Source: an uncultured Erythrobacter sp.
Lineage (GTDB): Bacteria > Pseudomonadota > Alphaproteobacteria > Sphingomonadales > Sphingomonadaceae
Assembly (NCBI GenBank): GCA_947502305.1
Contig: CANMZA010000002.1
Coordinates: 124,001 to 188,000, forward strand
DNA: 64,000 nt
Direction of reading: 5' to 3'
Shown here one piece after another: positions 7,937 through 18,241 of the stretch (position 1 is its first letter; the number at the start of each line of letters is the position of its first letter). The translations under genes and the position numbers were made by a program. Below the pieces are notes generated by a model that saw only the letters and a program-made list of their open reading frames with translations, was not told the DNA's origin and did not search any database.

Positions 7937-8497
7937 ATGGAGACCAAACAGATGGAACAGGCAATTATCGCAGGCGGATGCTTTTGGTGCACAGAGGCTG
8001 TGTTTCGCGACGTCATCGGCGTGAGCGAGGTAGAAAGCGGCTATATTGGCGGGACCAAAGCCGACCCGACTTATAAAGAAGTGTGCACGGGCACGACGGG
8101 CCATGCGGAGGGAATTCGCGTCACATTTGATCCCGCAGCCATCACATTGCCTGAAATTTATGACGTGTTTCTCGGCACCCATGATCCAACACAGCTGAAC
8201 CGCCAAGGTGGCGATATCGGCACGCAATACCGCAGCGCGATTTTCCCATTATCGGCCGCGCAAAGTACCGAGGCGGAGGCGGCGATTGGTCGCTGGAATG
8301 CAGCAAACGGCAAGGTCGCAGTCACTACGGTTGAAGGTCTGGTCGGCGATGACCAGACCGCGCCGTGGTATCCAGCGGAGGATTATCATCAGGAATATTG
8401 GGATGGCGACGGTCAGCGGAATCCTTATTGCCTCGCGGTGATCCCGCCCAAAATTATGAAACTGCGAAAGAGTTTTCAGAAATATGTGAAGGATTGA
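7937..8497 (+). CDS. msrA: peptide-methionine (S)-S-oxide reductase
   Basis: 'AIIAGGCFWCTEAVFRDVIGV', 'THDPTQLNRQGGDIGTQYRSAIF', 'YHQEY'. Confidence 0.95.
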   Translation: METKQMEQAIIAGGCFWCTEAVFRDVIGVSEVESGYIGGTKADPTYKEVCTGTTGHAEGIRVTFDPAAITLPEIYDVFLGTHDPTQLNRQGGDIGTQYRSAIFPLSAAQSTEAEAAIGRWNAANGKVAVTTVEGLVGDDQTAPWYPAEDYHQEYWDGDGQRNPYCLAVIPPKIMKLRKSFQKYVKD

Positions 8498-8529
8498 AGG
8501 CGGCCACGCGCCTGATTTGAGAGGATGTG

Positions 8530-9363
8530 ATGGCCAAGCAATTTGCCCGTTCCTATACCAGCGACCATCAAATCGAAGCGGACGGCTCGGTTCATTTTGC
8601 ATGTTCCGCCGACACCGCGCAATGGCCTTGGCTCACGCTTGGTGCGCGCCATCCGATCACTATTCAGGCGCAGAATTTCTGGACCAGCGTGGGCGCGATC
8701 TTGGCGCTCGGCGGGATGGAAGAGGGGCAATGGTCGGCGCTGACTTGGACCGATTGGCGCTGCTCAGATGCGGATGCCGGGATGGCCGTGCACGGCACAT
8801 ACACAAGAGAAACCGTTGGCGAGGAAGAGAATTACATCATCCGCTTGTTCGATTCTAAGGCCCTCGAAATTGTTCACATGCGCGGACGCGGCGTGGTTTT
8901 TCGCAATCGCAATTTTGAAGAATGGCGCGGCAAAGCGAAGCGGGAAGCGAAGGCCAGTTCTGCCCCTGATGCGCGGAATGAATCCGTCCTTTTTGTCCCG
9001 CGAGAGGCGCTGGGCATCGGCCCCTTGGAGCATGCTTTGGTTGGCGAGATGTGCGCGGACGGGGTGACAATCCCCGCTCTGGTATCGCGTGAAAATGGCT
9101 TGCCGCCCGCCAACCCAATGTTGGGCGGATCGGGCGATCATGTAAATTCGGTCCATATGATAGAGGCCGCGCGCCAAGCGCTCTGCCTGATGAACGGTGA
9201 TCCGGCCGTAACGGTCATTGGCGGAGAGATGGAGCTCAATCGCTATGTCGAATTGGGAACGCCCTTCGCGCTCAAAGTGGCCGCACGCTCAGAAGCCGAA
9301 GCGTCTTTCACGCTAGAGCAATTGGGGCGGGCCTGTGCGCGGCTGACCTTGCGAATGGCGTAA
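8530..9363 (+). CDS. conserved hypothetical protein (possible hotdog-fold/AfsA-like C-terminal half, weak)
   Basis: 277-aa ORF with good coding character directly downstream of msrA. 'VNSVHMIEAARQALCLM' vaguely recalls AfsA/hotdog dimers; not firm. Confidence 0.6.
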   Translation: MAKQFARSYTSDHQIEADGSVHFACSADTAQWPWLTLGARHPITIQAQNFWTSVGAILALGGMEEGQWSALTWTDWRCSDADAGMAVHGTYTRETVGEEENYIIRLFDSKALEIVHMRGRGVVFRNRNFEEWRGKAKREAKASSAPDARNESVLFVPREALGIGPLEHALVGEMCADGVTIPALVSRENGLPPANPMLGGSGDHVNSVHMIEAARQALCLMNGDPAVTVIGGEMELNRYVELGTPFALKVAARSEAEASFTLEQLGRACARLTLRMA

Positions 9364-9373
9364 ACGCGGCGCT

Positions 9374-10648
9374 TTACCTTTTGCGCCAGCGCGCCGCGAA
9401 AAACCCGTCCAAACCGCCTTGCTCCGGCAGCATCCCGGGATGCGTACGCAACCAACCTTCAGGCGTTGGCTCCAAACCTGCTGGCAGTTCCTCTGCGGTG
9501 ATCGGCATTGGCTCCAGATTGAACGTCTCACTCGCCCAAGCGGCTTGATCTTCGCCCTCTTCCTGCTCCAGCGAGCACACCGCATAGACAAGCACCGTGC
9601 CCGGCTGCATCCATTCAAAGGCTTGATAAATCAGCGATTGCTGCAATTCGGTCGTCTCACCAATCTGGCGCGGGCCAACGCGGTGCAACACATCGGGGTG
9701 CCGCCGAGCGGTGCCGGTAGCGGTGCACGGCGCATCGAGCAAAATCGCATCGAACTGTTTAGCCGGCGTATAAGTCAGCGCATTGGCCTTTATAATCTCC
9801 GCCTCCAATCCCGTCCGGCCGAGATTTTCACGCAGCAATTCCAGCCGCTTTTCACTCACATCCAGCGCCGAAACCCGCCACCCTGCTGCCGCCAGCGCCA
9901 AGGTCTTGCCGCCCGGCGCTGCACACAGATCAAGTGCGCGGCGATTGTCTCCTGCACCCAGCAATCGCGGCACGATCTGCGCGGCGAGATCTTGGACCCA
10001 CCAAGCGCCTTCGTCATAGCTGGACAGGCGATCAATCGGTGTCCCGCGCGGCAAGCGGATATGACCGGGCGCAAGCGTCACTCCGCCCATCGACAGTGCG
10101 CGTTCCTGCGTTTCGCCGTGATCTTTCAGCGCCAGATCAACCTCAGGCGGATGAATAAGACCGGGAGCTACCGCTTGAGTGCGCCCCTCCCAGCGCGTCA
10201 ATACAGCATCTGAGAGCGTCGGCACGTCGGGCAATGCCACTTCGCGTTTCATAAGCGATGAAAACACCCCATGCGCCAATCTGCGCGGGCCGCCATGGAG
10301 CAATTCTAGGCCCGTTGCGACCACCGCATGCGGCGGTGTTTCAAGCCGCAATGCTTGAGCGAGCATCAAGCGCAACACGCTGCGCGGTTTTGCGTCTTCA
10401 GGCAGGTTGCGCTTTGTCGCGCTGTCGATCAGAGCATCGAGATCAGGCATCCAGCGCAAGGTTTCGCCCACGATCGCCCTTGCCAAAGCGCGATCAGCGG
10501 GGCCATTCACACCTTGCAAAGCGGATTTTTCCGCTTGATCAATCGTCTCGCCCCGGCGCAACACCGCATCGAGCAATTTCAGCGCGCCGCGGCGAGCAGG
10601 TAGTCCGGCAATTTTTGATCCGGAGCTTTTGGTTTTTGATTCAGCCAT
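9374..10648 (-). CDS. RsmB/NOP family class I SAM-dependent RNA (cytosine-5) methyltransferase
   Basis: 'ALDLCAAPGGKTLALAAAGW', 'DAILLDAPCTATGTARRHPDV', 'VLVYAVCSLEQEEGE'. Confidence 0.92.
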   Translation of the reverse strand: MAESKTKSSGSKIAGLPARRGALKLLDAVLRRGETIDQAEKSALQGVNGPADRALARAIVGETLRWMPDLDALIDSATKRNLPEDAKPRSVLRLMLAQALRLETPPHAVVATGLELLHGGPRRLAHGVFSSLMKREVALPDVPTLSDAVLTRWEGRTQAVAPGLIHPPEVDLALKDHGETQERALSMGGVTLAPGHIRLPRGTPIDRLSSYDEGAWWVQDLAAQIVPRLLGAGDNRRALDLCAAPGGKTLALAAAGWRVSALDVSEKRLELLRENLGRTGLEAEIIKANALTYTPAKQFDAILLDAPCTATGTARRHPDVLHRVGPRQIGETTELQQSLIYQAFEWMQPGTVLVYAVCSLEQEEGEDQAAWASETFNLEPMPITAEELPAGLEPTPEGWLRTHPGMLPEQGGLDGFFAARWRKR

Positions 10649-10727
10649 ATTGCCGCTGGCCATACCAGTATTAAAAACCCGCGCCAGCGTTGAAACAAAC
10701 TGTCCGCAGGCGCATTGGGTATTTGAC

Positions 10728-10898
10728 ATGACACAGAAAAAATCACCCGCAGCGACTGGCTTCACCAAACCCGCGCATTGGACCAATGACCCCGCGCCAA
10801 AACCGAAAGCGGTCGATCCGCTGAAAGACGAGCCGCGCGAGCTCTCTCCGACCCGCTATGGGGATTGGGAAAAAGACGGCATCGCGTGGGATTTCTAA
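10728..10898 (+). CDS. DUF1674 / SDHAF4-like protein
   Basis: C-terminal signature 'PTRYGDWEKDGIAWDF'. Confidence 0.85.
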   Translation: MTQKKSPAATGFTKPAHWTNDPAPKPKAVDPLKDEPRELSPTRYGDWEKDGIAWDF

Positions 10899-10960
10899 TT
10901 GGGGATTTCTAAGTCAGCCAAGCCACTCGCTCTCGGCGTAACGCGGCGTAACCAGAAGCC

Positions 10961-12370
10961 TCAAAGCCGCTTGAATTCCACCTGCAACCCATCTTTCGGC
11001 TGAGGAATCGGCCAAGCCTGCCATTCAGGCGCATAATCTTCAGCCACCTCGATCCGGTAGCGTTGCAACAATTGCGCCATCAGCACCTTAATCTGCATGT
11101 AAGCAAAATGCAGGCCGATGCACATATGAGCCCCGCCACCAAACGGTACCCACGCATATTTGTGGCGCGCCTTCACCTTGTCCGGCGTGAAGCGCATCGG
11201 ATCAAAGCTGTGCGGATTGTCCCAATATTCTTCCGAATGGTGGGTCCAATAAATGTTGATTCCGACCATTTGTCCGGCGGGTATTGTATACCCTTCATAT
11301 TCGAAACTCTTAAGCGCGCGGCGCGGCATTGACGGCACAGGCGGCATCATCCGCAGGCTTTCCTTGAACGCCATTTCGGTCAGCTCAAGCTTGCTCATCG
11401 CATCATAATCAAGCGGGCGCGCATTTCCGTCGGCATCTGGCCCGCCGGTTACTGCCACGATCTCTTCGCGCAATTTTTCCTGCCATTCAGGATTCTTGGC
11501 GAGGTAATAGAGCATCGAGGTCGCGGATGAGGTGATCGTGTCATGCGCCGCCATCATCAGGAAACTCATATGGTCGACCACTTGGTCCACCGGCAGCAAT
11601 TCACCGTCTTCTCTGGTCGCGGTGGCGAATTGGCTGAACATATCTTGCCCGCCGCCTTCAACGCGGCGGCGGCGCGTTTCACTGGTGAGGTAATCGACCA
11701 TATAAGCGCGGCCATCGACGCCGCGTTTCATCTTCGTAAACGGCAAAGGTGAGCGAATCGGCGCGACGGATGCCTGTACCATATTGACGAAGGCGGTGTT
11801 GATCTTATCCGCCTCTGGTCCCCACGGAATGCCCAGAAAGCTGTCTGCCGCAAGATCCAGCGTCAATTGCTTGATCGCGGGCTGAAATTGCATGGGCCCT
11901 TCCCATCTCGCAACTTCGCGAGCGATGCCGGAATTGAGCGAGCCGGAATAATGCCGCATCGGTCCGGGTTTAAACGCAATCGACAGCGCCCGACGATCCA
12001 TTTTGTGATGATCGAAATCGAGCAGCATGAGCCCGCGCGGAAACAATTGATCAAGCACCGGGCCCCAACCCTGCTCGGATGAAAAAATCTTGTCCTTATT
12101 GAACAGCACCAGCTCATTCGCGTCCGCCCCGATCAACGCGACGTTCCACCCGCCAAAAGCGTGGGTCTTGTAAACTTTGCCGTAGCGTTCAATCCGCGCG
12201 CTGGTGAAGCCATGCGGATCGGCGAGCTGTTTGAATGTATCGCCAACAATCGGCCAGCTTCCTTCGCCCGGAATATGCGCGATGTCTGCTTCAGTTGGGA
12301 CGCCTTCGCTCCAATGATCAAATGTTGGATCAGTTTGATCGGCAGAATTTGGCTCAGCTAGGGTGGCCAT
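10961..12370 (-). CDS. cytochrome P450
   Basis: I-helix 'FLMMAAHDTITSS', K-helix 'ESLRMMPPVP', heme loop 'FGGGAHMCIG'. Confidence 0.95.
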   Translation of the reverse strand: MATLAEPNSADQTDPTFDHWSEGVPTEADIAHIPGEGSWPIVGDTFKQLADPHGFTSARIERYGKVYKTHAFGGWNVALIGADANELVLFNKDKIFSSEQGWGPVLDQLFPRGLMLLDFDHHKMDRRALSIAFKPGPMRHYSGSLNSGIAREVARWEGPMQFQPAIKQLTLDLAADSFLGIPWGPEADKINTAFVNMVQASVAPIRSPLPFTKMKRGVDGRAYMVDYLTSETRRRRVEGGGQDMFSQFATATREDGELLPVDQVVDHMSFLMMAAHDTITSSATSMLYYLAKNPEWQEKLREEIVAVTGGPDADGNARPLDYDAMSKLELTEMAFKESLRMMPPVPSMPRRALKSFEYEGYTIPAGQMVGINIYWTHHSEEYWDNPHSFDPMRFTPDKVKARHKYAWVPFGGGAHMCIGLHFAYMQIKVLMAQLLQRYRIEVAEDYAPEWQAWPIPQPKDGLQVEFKRL

Positions 12371-12502
12371 GTCAGGCGTGCTCCGGCGTGGATTGTTAAT
12401 TTTGACTTTGGTAGGTTACGTATGCTTGCCGCAACTTACCACAGTGTAAATAGGCCTCAATCACATTTTCCAATAGGATCAAACCGGCCTGTTTACAGCA
12501 AA

Positions 12503-13537
12503 TCAAATCCAGCCAGACAGCTCGCGCCGGATCAGAGCATCAACCATTTTTACGCCGCTTTCCGACACATTGAGGCAATCGAGCACCGCATAATCTTCAC
12601 CGCCCGCCTCGAGGAATTCATCGCGTCCATCCAGCGCCAGTTCCTCCAACGTCTCGACACAATCCGCCGCAAATCCAGGCGCGGCGACGACCAAACGTTT
12701 GGTCCCTTTTTCGCCTTCTGCGATCAGAGTGTCGTCAGTGGCTGGCTCCAACCATTGCGCGGGGCCAAACCGGGATTGGAATGTCGTCTCAAACCGCACT
12801 TCGGCAAATTCCGGACGCTGCGAAAGCCGTTCGCGCAGCAAACGGGCAGTTTTGTGGCAATGGCAGTGATACGGATCACCTTTTTCCAAGGTGCGCATCG
12901 GCATGCCATGGAAACTCAGCAGCAGCACCTCTGGCGTGAACGAAAGCGCGCCAATTTGCCGGGTCAGATCATCGGCCAGCGCGTCCAAATACACGCCGTC
13001 ATCGTGATAAGGCGGCACAAACCTCAACGCCGGTTGCCAACGCATTTCGCCCATCACACGGGCAACCTCATCAAAGACCGTCGCCGTGGTCGCGGCGCAA
13101 TATTGAGGATACATCGGCGCGATCAGAATGCGGTCGCATCCCTTTGCGGTCAGCTCCCCCATGCGCTGCTCAATCGACGGCGATCCATATCGCATGGCGT
13201 AATCGACGATGACATTTTCACCCAGAGTCCCGGCGATCGCCTCTGCTTGTTGCGCGGTGATATCGGCCAAGGGCGATCCGCGATCGGTCCAGATCTTCGT
13301 ATACGCGACCGAGCTTTTTTGCGGGCGGGTGTTGAGGATGATGCCGCGCAGGATCGGTTGCCACGCAATTGGCGGTATTTCGATCACCCGGCGATCAGAC
13401 AAGAATTGTTTGAGATAGCGTTTGACCGAGGAGGGATCGGGCCCGTCCGGCGTGCCCAGATTTACGAGCAGCACACCAATCGCCCCGCTGGAAACCGGCG
13501 GGTGATCACTAGGTAGGCTTTGTTTGAGCCAAGTCAT
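12503..13537 (-). CDS. hemH: ferrochelatase
   Basis: 'GVLLVNLGTPDGPDPSSVKRYLKQFLSDRRVIE', 'VLLLSFHGMPMR', 'GDPYHCHCHKTARLL'. Confidence 0.95.
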   Translation of the reverse strand: MTWLKQSLPSDHPPVSSGAIGVLLVNLGTPDGPDPSSVKRYLKQFLSDRRVIEIPPIAWQPILRGIILNTRPQKSSVAYTKIWTDRGSPLADITAQQAEAIAGTLGENVIVDYAMRYGSPSIEQRMGELTAKGCDRILIAPMYPQYCAATTATVFDEVARVMGEMRWQPALRFVPPYHDDGVYLDALADDLTRQIGALSFTPEVLLLSFHGMPMRTLEKGDPYHCHCHKTARLLRERLSQRPEFAEVRFETTFQSRFGPAQWLEPATDDTLIAEGEKGTKRLVVAAPGFAADCVETLEELALDGRDEFLEAGGEDYAVLDCLNVSESGVKMVDALIRRELSGWI

Positions 13538-13640
13538 TGGGGCATTTGCCAAGTCATCTGGGCGTAGAAACACTCTTCATTGCAATTGGTGTTCAGATAC
13601 GCCCGCACCCCCAATAAGGAGGCACGCACCGCATCGCGCG

Positions 13641-15920
13641 TCAGATCCCACCTGAAAGTAGGGGCAAACGCCGCAGCCGCAACCCTGTGGCAGAAAACAG
13701 AGCATTTGCAATCGCAGGCGGCGCAATCACGGCGCCCAATTCGCCCGGATCGGCGGGCGCGGCCTCGCTCGGGATGAAATCCACCTCTATTTCAGGACAA
13801 TCGGCCAGACTGGGCAGGCCTAGGTCTGCGTAATCGAAACTGGTCGGTAAACCGCCGCGCATCCGCATCGCATTGCCCAGCGCGATGCCAATGCCAAACA
13901 GCAATCCGCCCTCTATTTGCTGGCGGGCAATGTCGATATTGACGATCCGGCCAATATCCACCGCGGCCGACAATTGCGCAACGCGTACGCCGCCTTCGCC
14001 TTGGCGTGCGGTCGCGACGCAGGCGATACGCCCGCCGGTTTCCGCATCGCCGATTCGGTAACAAGCAATGCCTTGCCCACTTTGCGCAACGCCGCCATTC
14101 CATTGCGCCAGCGAGGCGGCGCGCTGCAAACACGCAGCAAGGCGGATGTCAGAGCCCAGCATCGCCATGCGATAGGACAAAGGCTCTCTGTTCGCATCCG
14201 CCGCAATTTCATCGACAAAACTCTCTATCGCGAAAGCCGCTGTCCCATGTGAATTGCCGCGCACCCGGCCAACCGGCTGCCCGGTTTCAACCGGGATATG
14301 CCGCACTGTGACGCTGGGCAATTCATAGGCTGGCACCGCCCCTTCGCAGGCCAGCGAATCTTTGCGCCCGGTCGTTTCTGCGATCGCGGCCCAAGCTGTA
14401 AGATTGCCGAACAAGCGCCGCCCAAATTCGTGACCAGCAGGAGGGGTCGCCATCCGCAGTTTGAGCGCGTCAATCCCGCCCCCTGCTGACAATTGCGCGC
14501 CCAATAACATGAAAGCAGGTGCGCGCGGGCGGGACCGGATGAGTTCCTCTCGGCGTTTCCACGTCAACTGCACCGGCTTGCCCAGCGATTTGGCGATATG
14601 TGCGATTTCTATAGCGTGATCATGTTCGAGCCGTGCATCAAAGCTGCCGCCGGCAGGCATCGGATAGAGCGCAATATCCTCTGGGCGCAGGCCCACCGCC
14701 TTCGCCGCCGCGATACGGGCTTGCTCTGGCGCTTGGCTGGCGATCCATAATTCCAATTGCCCATCGCTATAACGCGCCGCTGCACACGCTGTTTCTAGAG
14801 GCGCGGCGTGGGCAGGTTCGACCTCATAACGGCGCGCCAGATCAACGCGGGTCATCGCCGCTTCGCCAAATCCGGTTTCGGCCACTTTGAAACTGTCCCC
14901 AGCGGTCAGCAGAGTGTCCATCCGCGCGTCAATATCGTCACTATTCACTGGGAATGCGGTGGAAAATTGCGGCTCCATCGCGTCCAAAGCGCGTTCTGCG
15001 CTCCACCATGTGGTTGCCGCCACCGCCAGCCAGCGCTTGGTTTTCACTGCACCGACAATGCCGCTGACCCAATCGGCGCCTTTTTCGTTGAAACCAGTCA
15101 GCTCACTGCCGTTGTTCGGCCCATGACGAATCGCGGCGAATACCATGCCGGGCAAACGCACATCCCCGGCAAAGGTGAAGCTGCCATCGACTTTCGACGG
15201 CAGGTCAATGCGCGGGAAATCGGGCGCGGTGCTGGGCGCATCACCAGTGGCGGCAGGCAGCGGTGCGGCGCTCGTGACTTCAGGCCTGATTGGCGCAGGG
15301 TCTGGTGCAGACCGCTCTGCCGCGCCAACAGCCAGTTCGCCAAAACTTGCGCTCTTGTCGCCCCAGCTGACAATTCCGCCGGCAACCTCGCATTCCTCCC
15401 ATGATGTGTCCCAACGCGCGGCTGCTTCCTGTGCCAACATAGCGCGCGCCGCGGCCGCGGCTTCACGGCAAGGCGCTTCGTATGCCGCGAGCGACGTGCC
15501 ATCGGCGGTTGCGGTAAAACGCTGCGTGCGGGCAAATTGCCGCGCCTGCATATCGTCGGTTGCGGCGGACAGGCCCGGCGCAATCGGCCCCCACAATTCG
15601 GCCCATTTCGCCGCCAGCGGAAAATTCGGATAGGCGGCGGCCACCGGCGCAGGCTCAACCGCAATCTGCCGCCAATCCGCGCCCAATTCCTGCGCAACAA
15701 TCTGCGGCAACAAAGTGGTGATCCCTTGCCCCATCTCCAACTGCGGGACAGCGACAGTTACCACGCCGTCTTGCGCAATTTTAATCCACGCGCCGAACAC
15801 ATGCTCACCGCGCGCCGGATCTAAGGGGCCGGGATAGCTGCGCGGCACAAACCACCACGCGACAAGCAAGCCGCCGCCCACTGCAGCGCTTGTCACCAGA
15901 CCTCGGCGTGTGATCTCCAT
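13641..15920 (-). CDS. molybdopterin-dependent xanthine dehydrogenase family large subunit (isoquinoline 1-oxidoreductase beta-like), Tat-exported
   Basis: Twin-arginine leader 'MEITRRGLVTSAAVGGG'; 'QLEMGQGITTLLPQIVAQELG', 'VKTKRWLAVAATTWWSAERALDAM', 'GRVRGNSHGTAAFAIESFVDEIA'. Confidence 0.87.
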   Translation of the reverse strand: MEITRRGLVTSAAVGGGLLVAWWFVPRSYPGPLDPARGEHVFGAWIKIAQDGVVTVAVPQLEMGQGITTLLPQIVAQELGADWRQIAVEPAPVAAAYPNFPLAAKWAELWGPIAPGLSAATDDMQARQFARTQRFTATADGTSLAAYEAPCREAAAAARAMLAQEAAARWDTSWEECEVAGGIVSWGDKSASFGELAVGAAERSAPDPAPIRPEVTSAAPLPAATGDAPSTAPDFPRIDLPSKVDGSFTFAGDVRLPGMVFAAIRHGPNNGSELTGFNEKGADWVSGIVGAVKTKRWLAVAATTWWSAERALDAMEPQFSTAFPVNSDDIDARMDTLLTAGDSFKVAETGFGEAAMTRVDLARRYEVEPAHAAPLETACAAARYSDGQLELWIASQAPEQARIAAAKAVGLRPEDIALYPMPAGGSFDARLEHDHAIEIAHIAKSLGKPVQLTWKRREELIRSRPRAPAFMLLGAQLSAGGGIDALKLRMATPPAGHEFGRRLFGNLTAWAAIAETTGRKDSLACEGAVPAYELPSVTVRHIPVETGQPVGRVRGNSHGTAAFAIESFVDEIAADANREPLSYRMAMLGSDIRLAACLQRAASLAQWNGGVAQSGQGIACYRIGDAETGGRIACVATARQGEGGVRVAQLSAAVDIGRIVNIDIARQQIEGGLLFGIGIALGNAMRMRGGLPTSFDYADLGLPSLADCPEIEVDFIPSEAAPADPGELGAVIAPPAIANALFSATGLRLRRLPLLSGGI

Positions 15921-15925
15921 TGCCG

Positions 15926-16963
15926 TCACACAGCCCCGGTTTTCATCCAGCGATCCAGCTTTTGCGCAACCGCCAAGAACGGCGCTGCGCCTTCACCGTC
16001 ACCGGCCGCTGGGGGCTGACCGGCATCACCAGCCTGCCGCGTTTCCATCGTCAACGGAATGCGGCCGAGAAACGGAATTTCGAGCGCTTTGGCAAATTTC
16101 TCCACCCCTCCTGCGCCAAACGGATCGCTCATCTCGCCGCAATGCGGGCAGGCATAGCCGGACATATTTTCAACAAGGCCGATGATCGGCACTTCGCCAT
16201 CTTCAAACAATTGCCCCGCGCGCGCCGCATCGAGCAATGCCAAATCTTGCGGCGTGGAAACCAATATGGCGCCATCAGGCTTGCTGTCGGCCATCATTGA
16301 AATTTGAACATCGCCCGTACCCGGCGGCAAATCGATGAGCAGTACTTCGGTATCTTCCCAAACGGCATCAACCAATTGCCCAAGCGCCTTACCCGCCATT
16401 GGCCCGCGCCATGCGAGCGCCTTACCGGGCGGGACGACGTGACCCATCGATAGAACTTTGACACCATGCGGGCTATCAATCGCCACCAATTTATCGCCTT
16501 GGCTCATCGGCTTTTCGCGCTCTGTCGCCAGCAAACGCGGCTGTGACGGGCCGTAAATATCGCCGTCGATCACGCCCACTTTGCGTCCCATCTTCGCCAG
16601 TGCCACCGCAAGATTGGTCGTCAGGGTCGATTTGCCCACGCCGCCTTTGCCCGATCCCACCGCGATAATCATCCGGCGGCGGCGATCTGCGATCAAAGCA
16701 ACGCGCACTTCTTCGACATCGGGCAAATCAGCTAAGGCGCTTTCGATCAGCTTCTCCAGCTCCTCACGCGCTTTTGCGCCAAGGTCACCGGCCTCCGCCA
16801 CAACCACCGCGCGGCGCTCCGTAATCCGCCCAGAACGAATCCGCCCGGCGATTTCCACCGGCAGTTTCGCCCGAATCGCAGCCTCATCCGCAGCAGGGTC
16901 GCGTGCGGGTTTGGCGGCAGAATTAGCGGGGAAATTGCCGTCAGGCGTATCATTATTGTTCAT
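15926..16963 (-). CDS. Mrp/NBP35 family P-loop ATPase (Fe-S cluster carrier)
   Basis: 'IIAVGSGKGGVGKSTLTTNLAVALAKMG', 'VGVIDGDIYGPSQPRLL', 'LVENMSGYACPHCGE'. Confidence 0.95.
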   Translation of the reverse strand: MNNNDTPDGNFPANSAAKPARDPAADEAAIRAKLPVEIAGRIRSGRITERRAVVVAEAGDLGAKAREELEKLIESALADLPDVEEVRVALIADRRRRMIIAVGSGKGGVGKSTLTTNLAVALAKMGRKVGVIDGDIYGPSQPRLLATEREKPMSQGDKLVAIDSPHGVKVLSMGHVVPPGKALAWRGPMAGKALGQLVDAVWEDTEVLLIDLPPGTGDVQISMMADSKPDGAILVSTPQDLALLDAARAGQLFEDGEVPIIGLVENMSGYACPHCGEMSDPFGAGGVEKFAKALEIPFLGRIPLTMETRQAGDAGQPPAAGDGEGAAPFLAVAQKLDRWMKTGAV

Positions 16964-17048
16964 AGCGACAGGCCTCTATCACCAAATTCACCCAAATTCA
17001 CCGCGCCAACCCCTGTTTTTCCTCAAACTGCGTTCCTATAAGAGGTGC

Positions 17049-18239
17049 ATGCAATTCTTCGATGGTTTCAAAAAGAATCTTGGCCTTGCGATGGCGGGCA
17101 AGAAAAATCCCTGGGGCGGCTCCGGAAACGGCGGCTCTGATGACGGCTCTGACGGCGGTGATGGAGGGGGCGGTTCATCTGGAAATGATGACGGTCCTAA
17201 AAATCCGTGGCTGCCGGGCGGTGGCGGAAAGCCAGGGGGACGTAAGTCTGCCAATATTGAAGACATCTTCAAAAATCGCGGGCCAGAAGGCCCGCGCCGC
17301 GCTGGCGGCGGCGGGGGCGGTGGTTTCCGTTTCCCCGAACGCCCCGGCGGTGGCAGCTGGGCGCCGGTCCTCGTCGTCTTGGGCATTATTCTCTGGGTCT
17401 TGTCCACGGGCGTTCATTTGATCGAGGCGCGCGAAAATGCCGTCGTAAAAACTCTCGGCAATTACAGCCGTACGTTGACGCCAGGCTTGCACCTAACCGC
17501 ACCTTTCCCAATCGAAACCGTCGATATTGAGGATGTGGAGGGCGTACGCGCCGTCAACATCCCCGATGGTTCGGCAGAAAAGCTGATCCTGACCGGCGAT
17601 CAAAACCTCGTCGATCTCAGCTATATTGTCCGCTGGCGGATCAAAAATCTGGAAGATTTCAAATTCCAGCTCGCGGAACCAGAAGAAACCGTAAACGAAG
17701 TCGCCGAAGCCGCGATGCGGGCGTCGGTCGCGGAAAAGACGCTGGATGATACGTTTTCTGGTCAAGGCCGCGCCGAAATTCAACAATCGGTGCGCGAACG
17801 CATGCAGGAAACACTCGATACTTACCGCGCAGGTATCCAAGTCGTGGGTGTAGAAATCGCAAAGGCCGATCCGCCTAGTGAGGTCAACGAAGCGTTCCGC
17901 GATGTGTCTGTTGCCGAACAAAACGCCGACCGCGCACGAAACCAAGCGGAAGGTTACGCGCAGCAAACTATCACCGAGGCAGAAGGTGAAGCCGAAGCCT
18001 TTGACAAAGTGTATCAGCAATACCGCCTTGCGCCGGGCGTGACGCGCCAACGGCTATATTATGAAACGATGGAGCGTGTTTTGGCGGTAACCGACAAAAC
18101 AATTGTCGAGGCTGACGGTGTTACGCCGTATCTGCCATTGCCAGAAATTCGCCGCAGAGCAGGCGCTGCTCAACCGCAAATCACAGTCGAGGCACCGGCA
18201 CAGCCTGCCCAGCCTGCAACTCAAACGGGAGGCCAGTAA
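17049..18239 (+). CDS. hflK: FtsH protease activity modulator HflK
   Basis: Gly-rich N-terminus 'KNPWGGSGNGG', one TM, SPFH domain; followed directly by hflC. Confidence 0.93.
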   Translation: MQFFDGFKKNLGLAMAGKKNPWGGSGNGGSDDGSDGGDGGGGSSGNDDGPKNPWLPGGGGKPGGRKSANIEDIFKNRGPEGPRRAGGGGGGGFRFPERPGGGSWAPVLVVLGIILWVLSTGVHLIEARENAVVKTLGNYSRTLTPGLHLTAPFPIETVDIEDVEGVRAVNIPDGSAEKLILTGDQNLVDLSYIVRWRIKNLEDFKFQLAEPEETVNEVAEAAMRASVAEKTLDDTFSGQGRAEIQQSVRERMQETLDTYRAGIQVVGVEIAKADPPSEVNEAFRDVSVAEQNADRARNQAEGYAQQTITEAEGEAEAFDKVYQQYRLAPGVTRQRLYYETMERVLAVTDKTIVEADGVTPYLPLPEIRRRAGAAQPQITVEAPAQPAQPATQTGGQ

Positions 18240-18241
18240 TC

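Noticed and set aside
12422-13516. 364-aa + strand ORF
   Set aside because: Entirely antisense to hemH. Arg/His/Gln-rich composition typical of shadow ORFs in GC-rich DNA.
16581-17048. 5' extension of the hflK ORF
   Set aside because: The extension is antisense to mrp; HflK starts at the ATG at 17049 (MQFFDGFKKN...).
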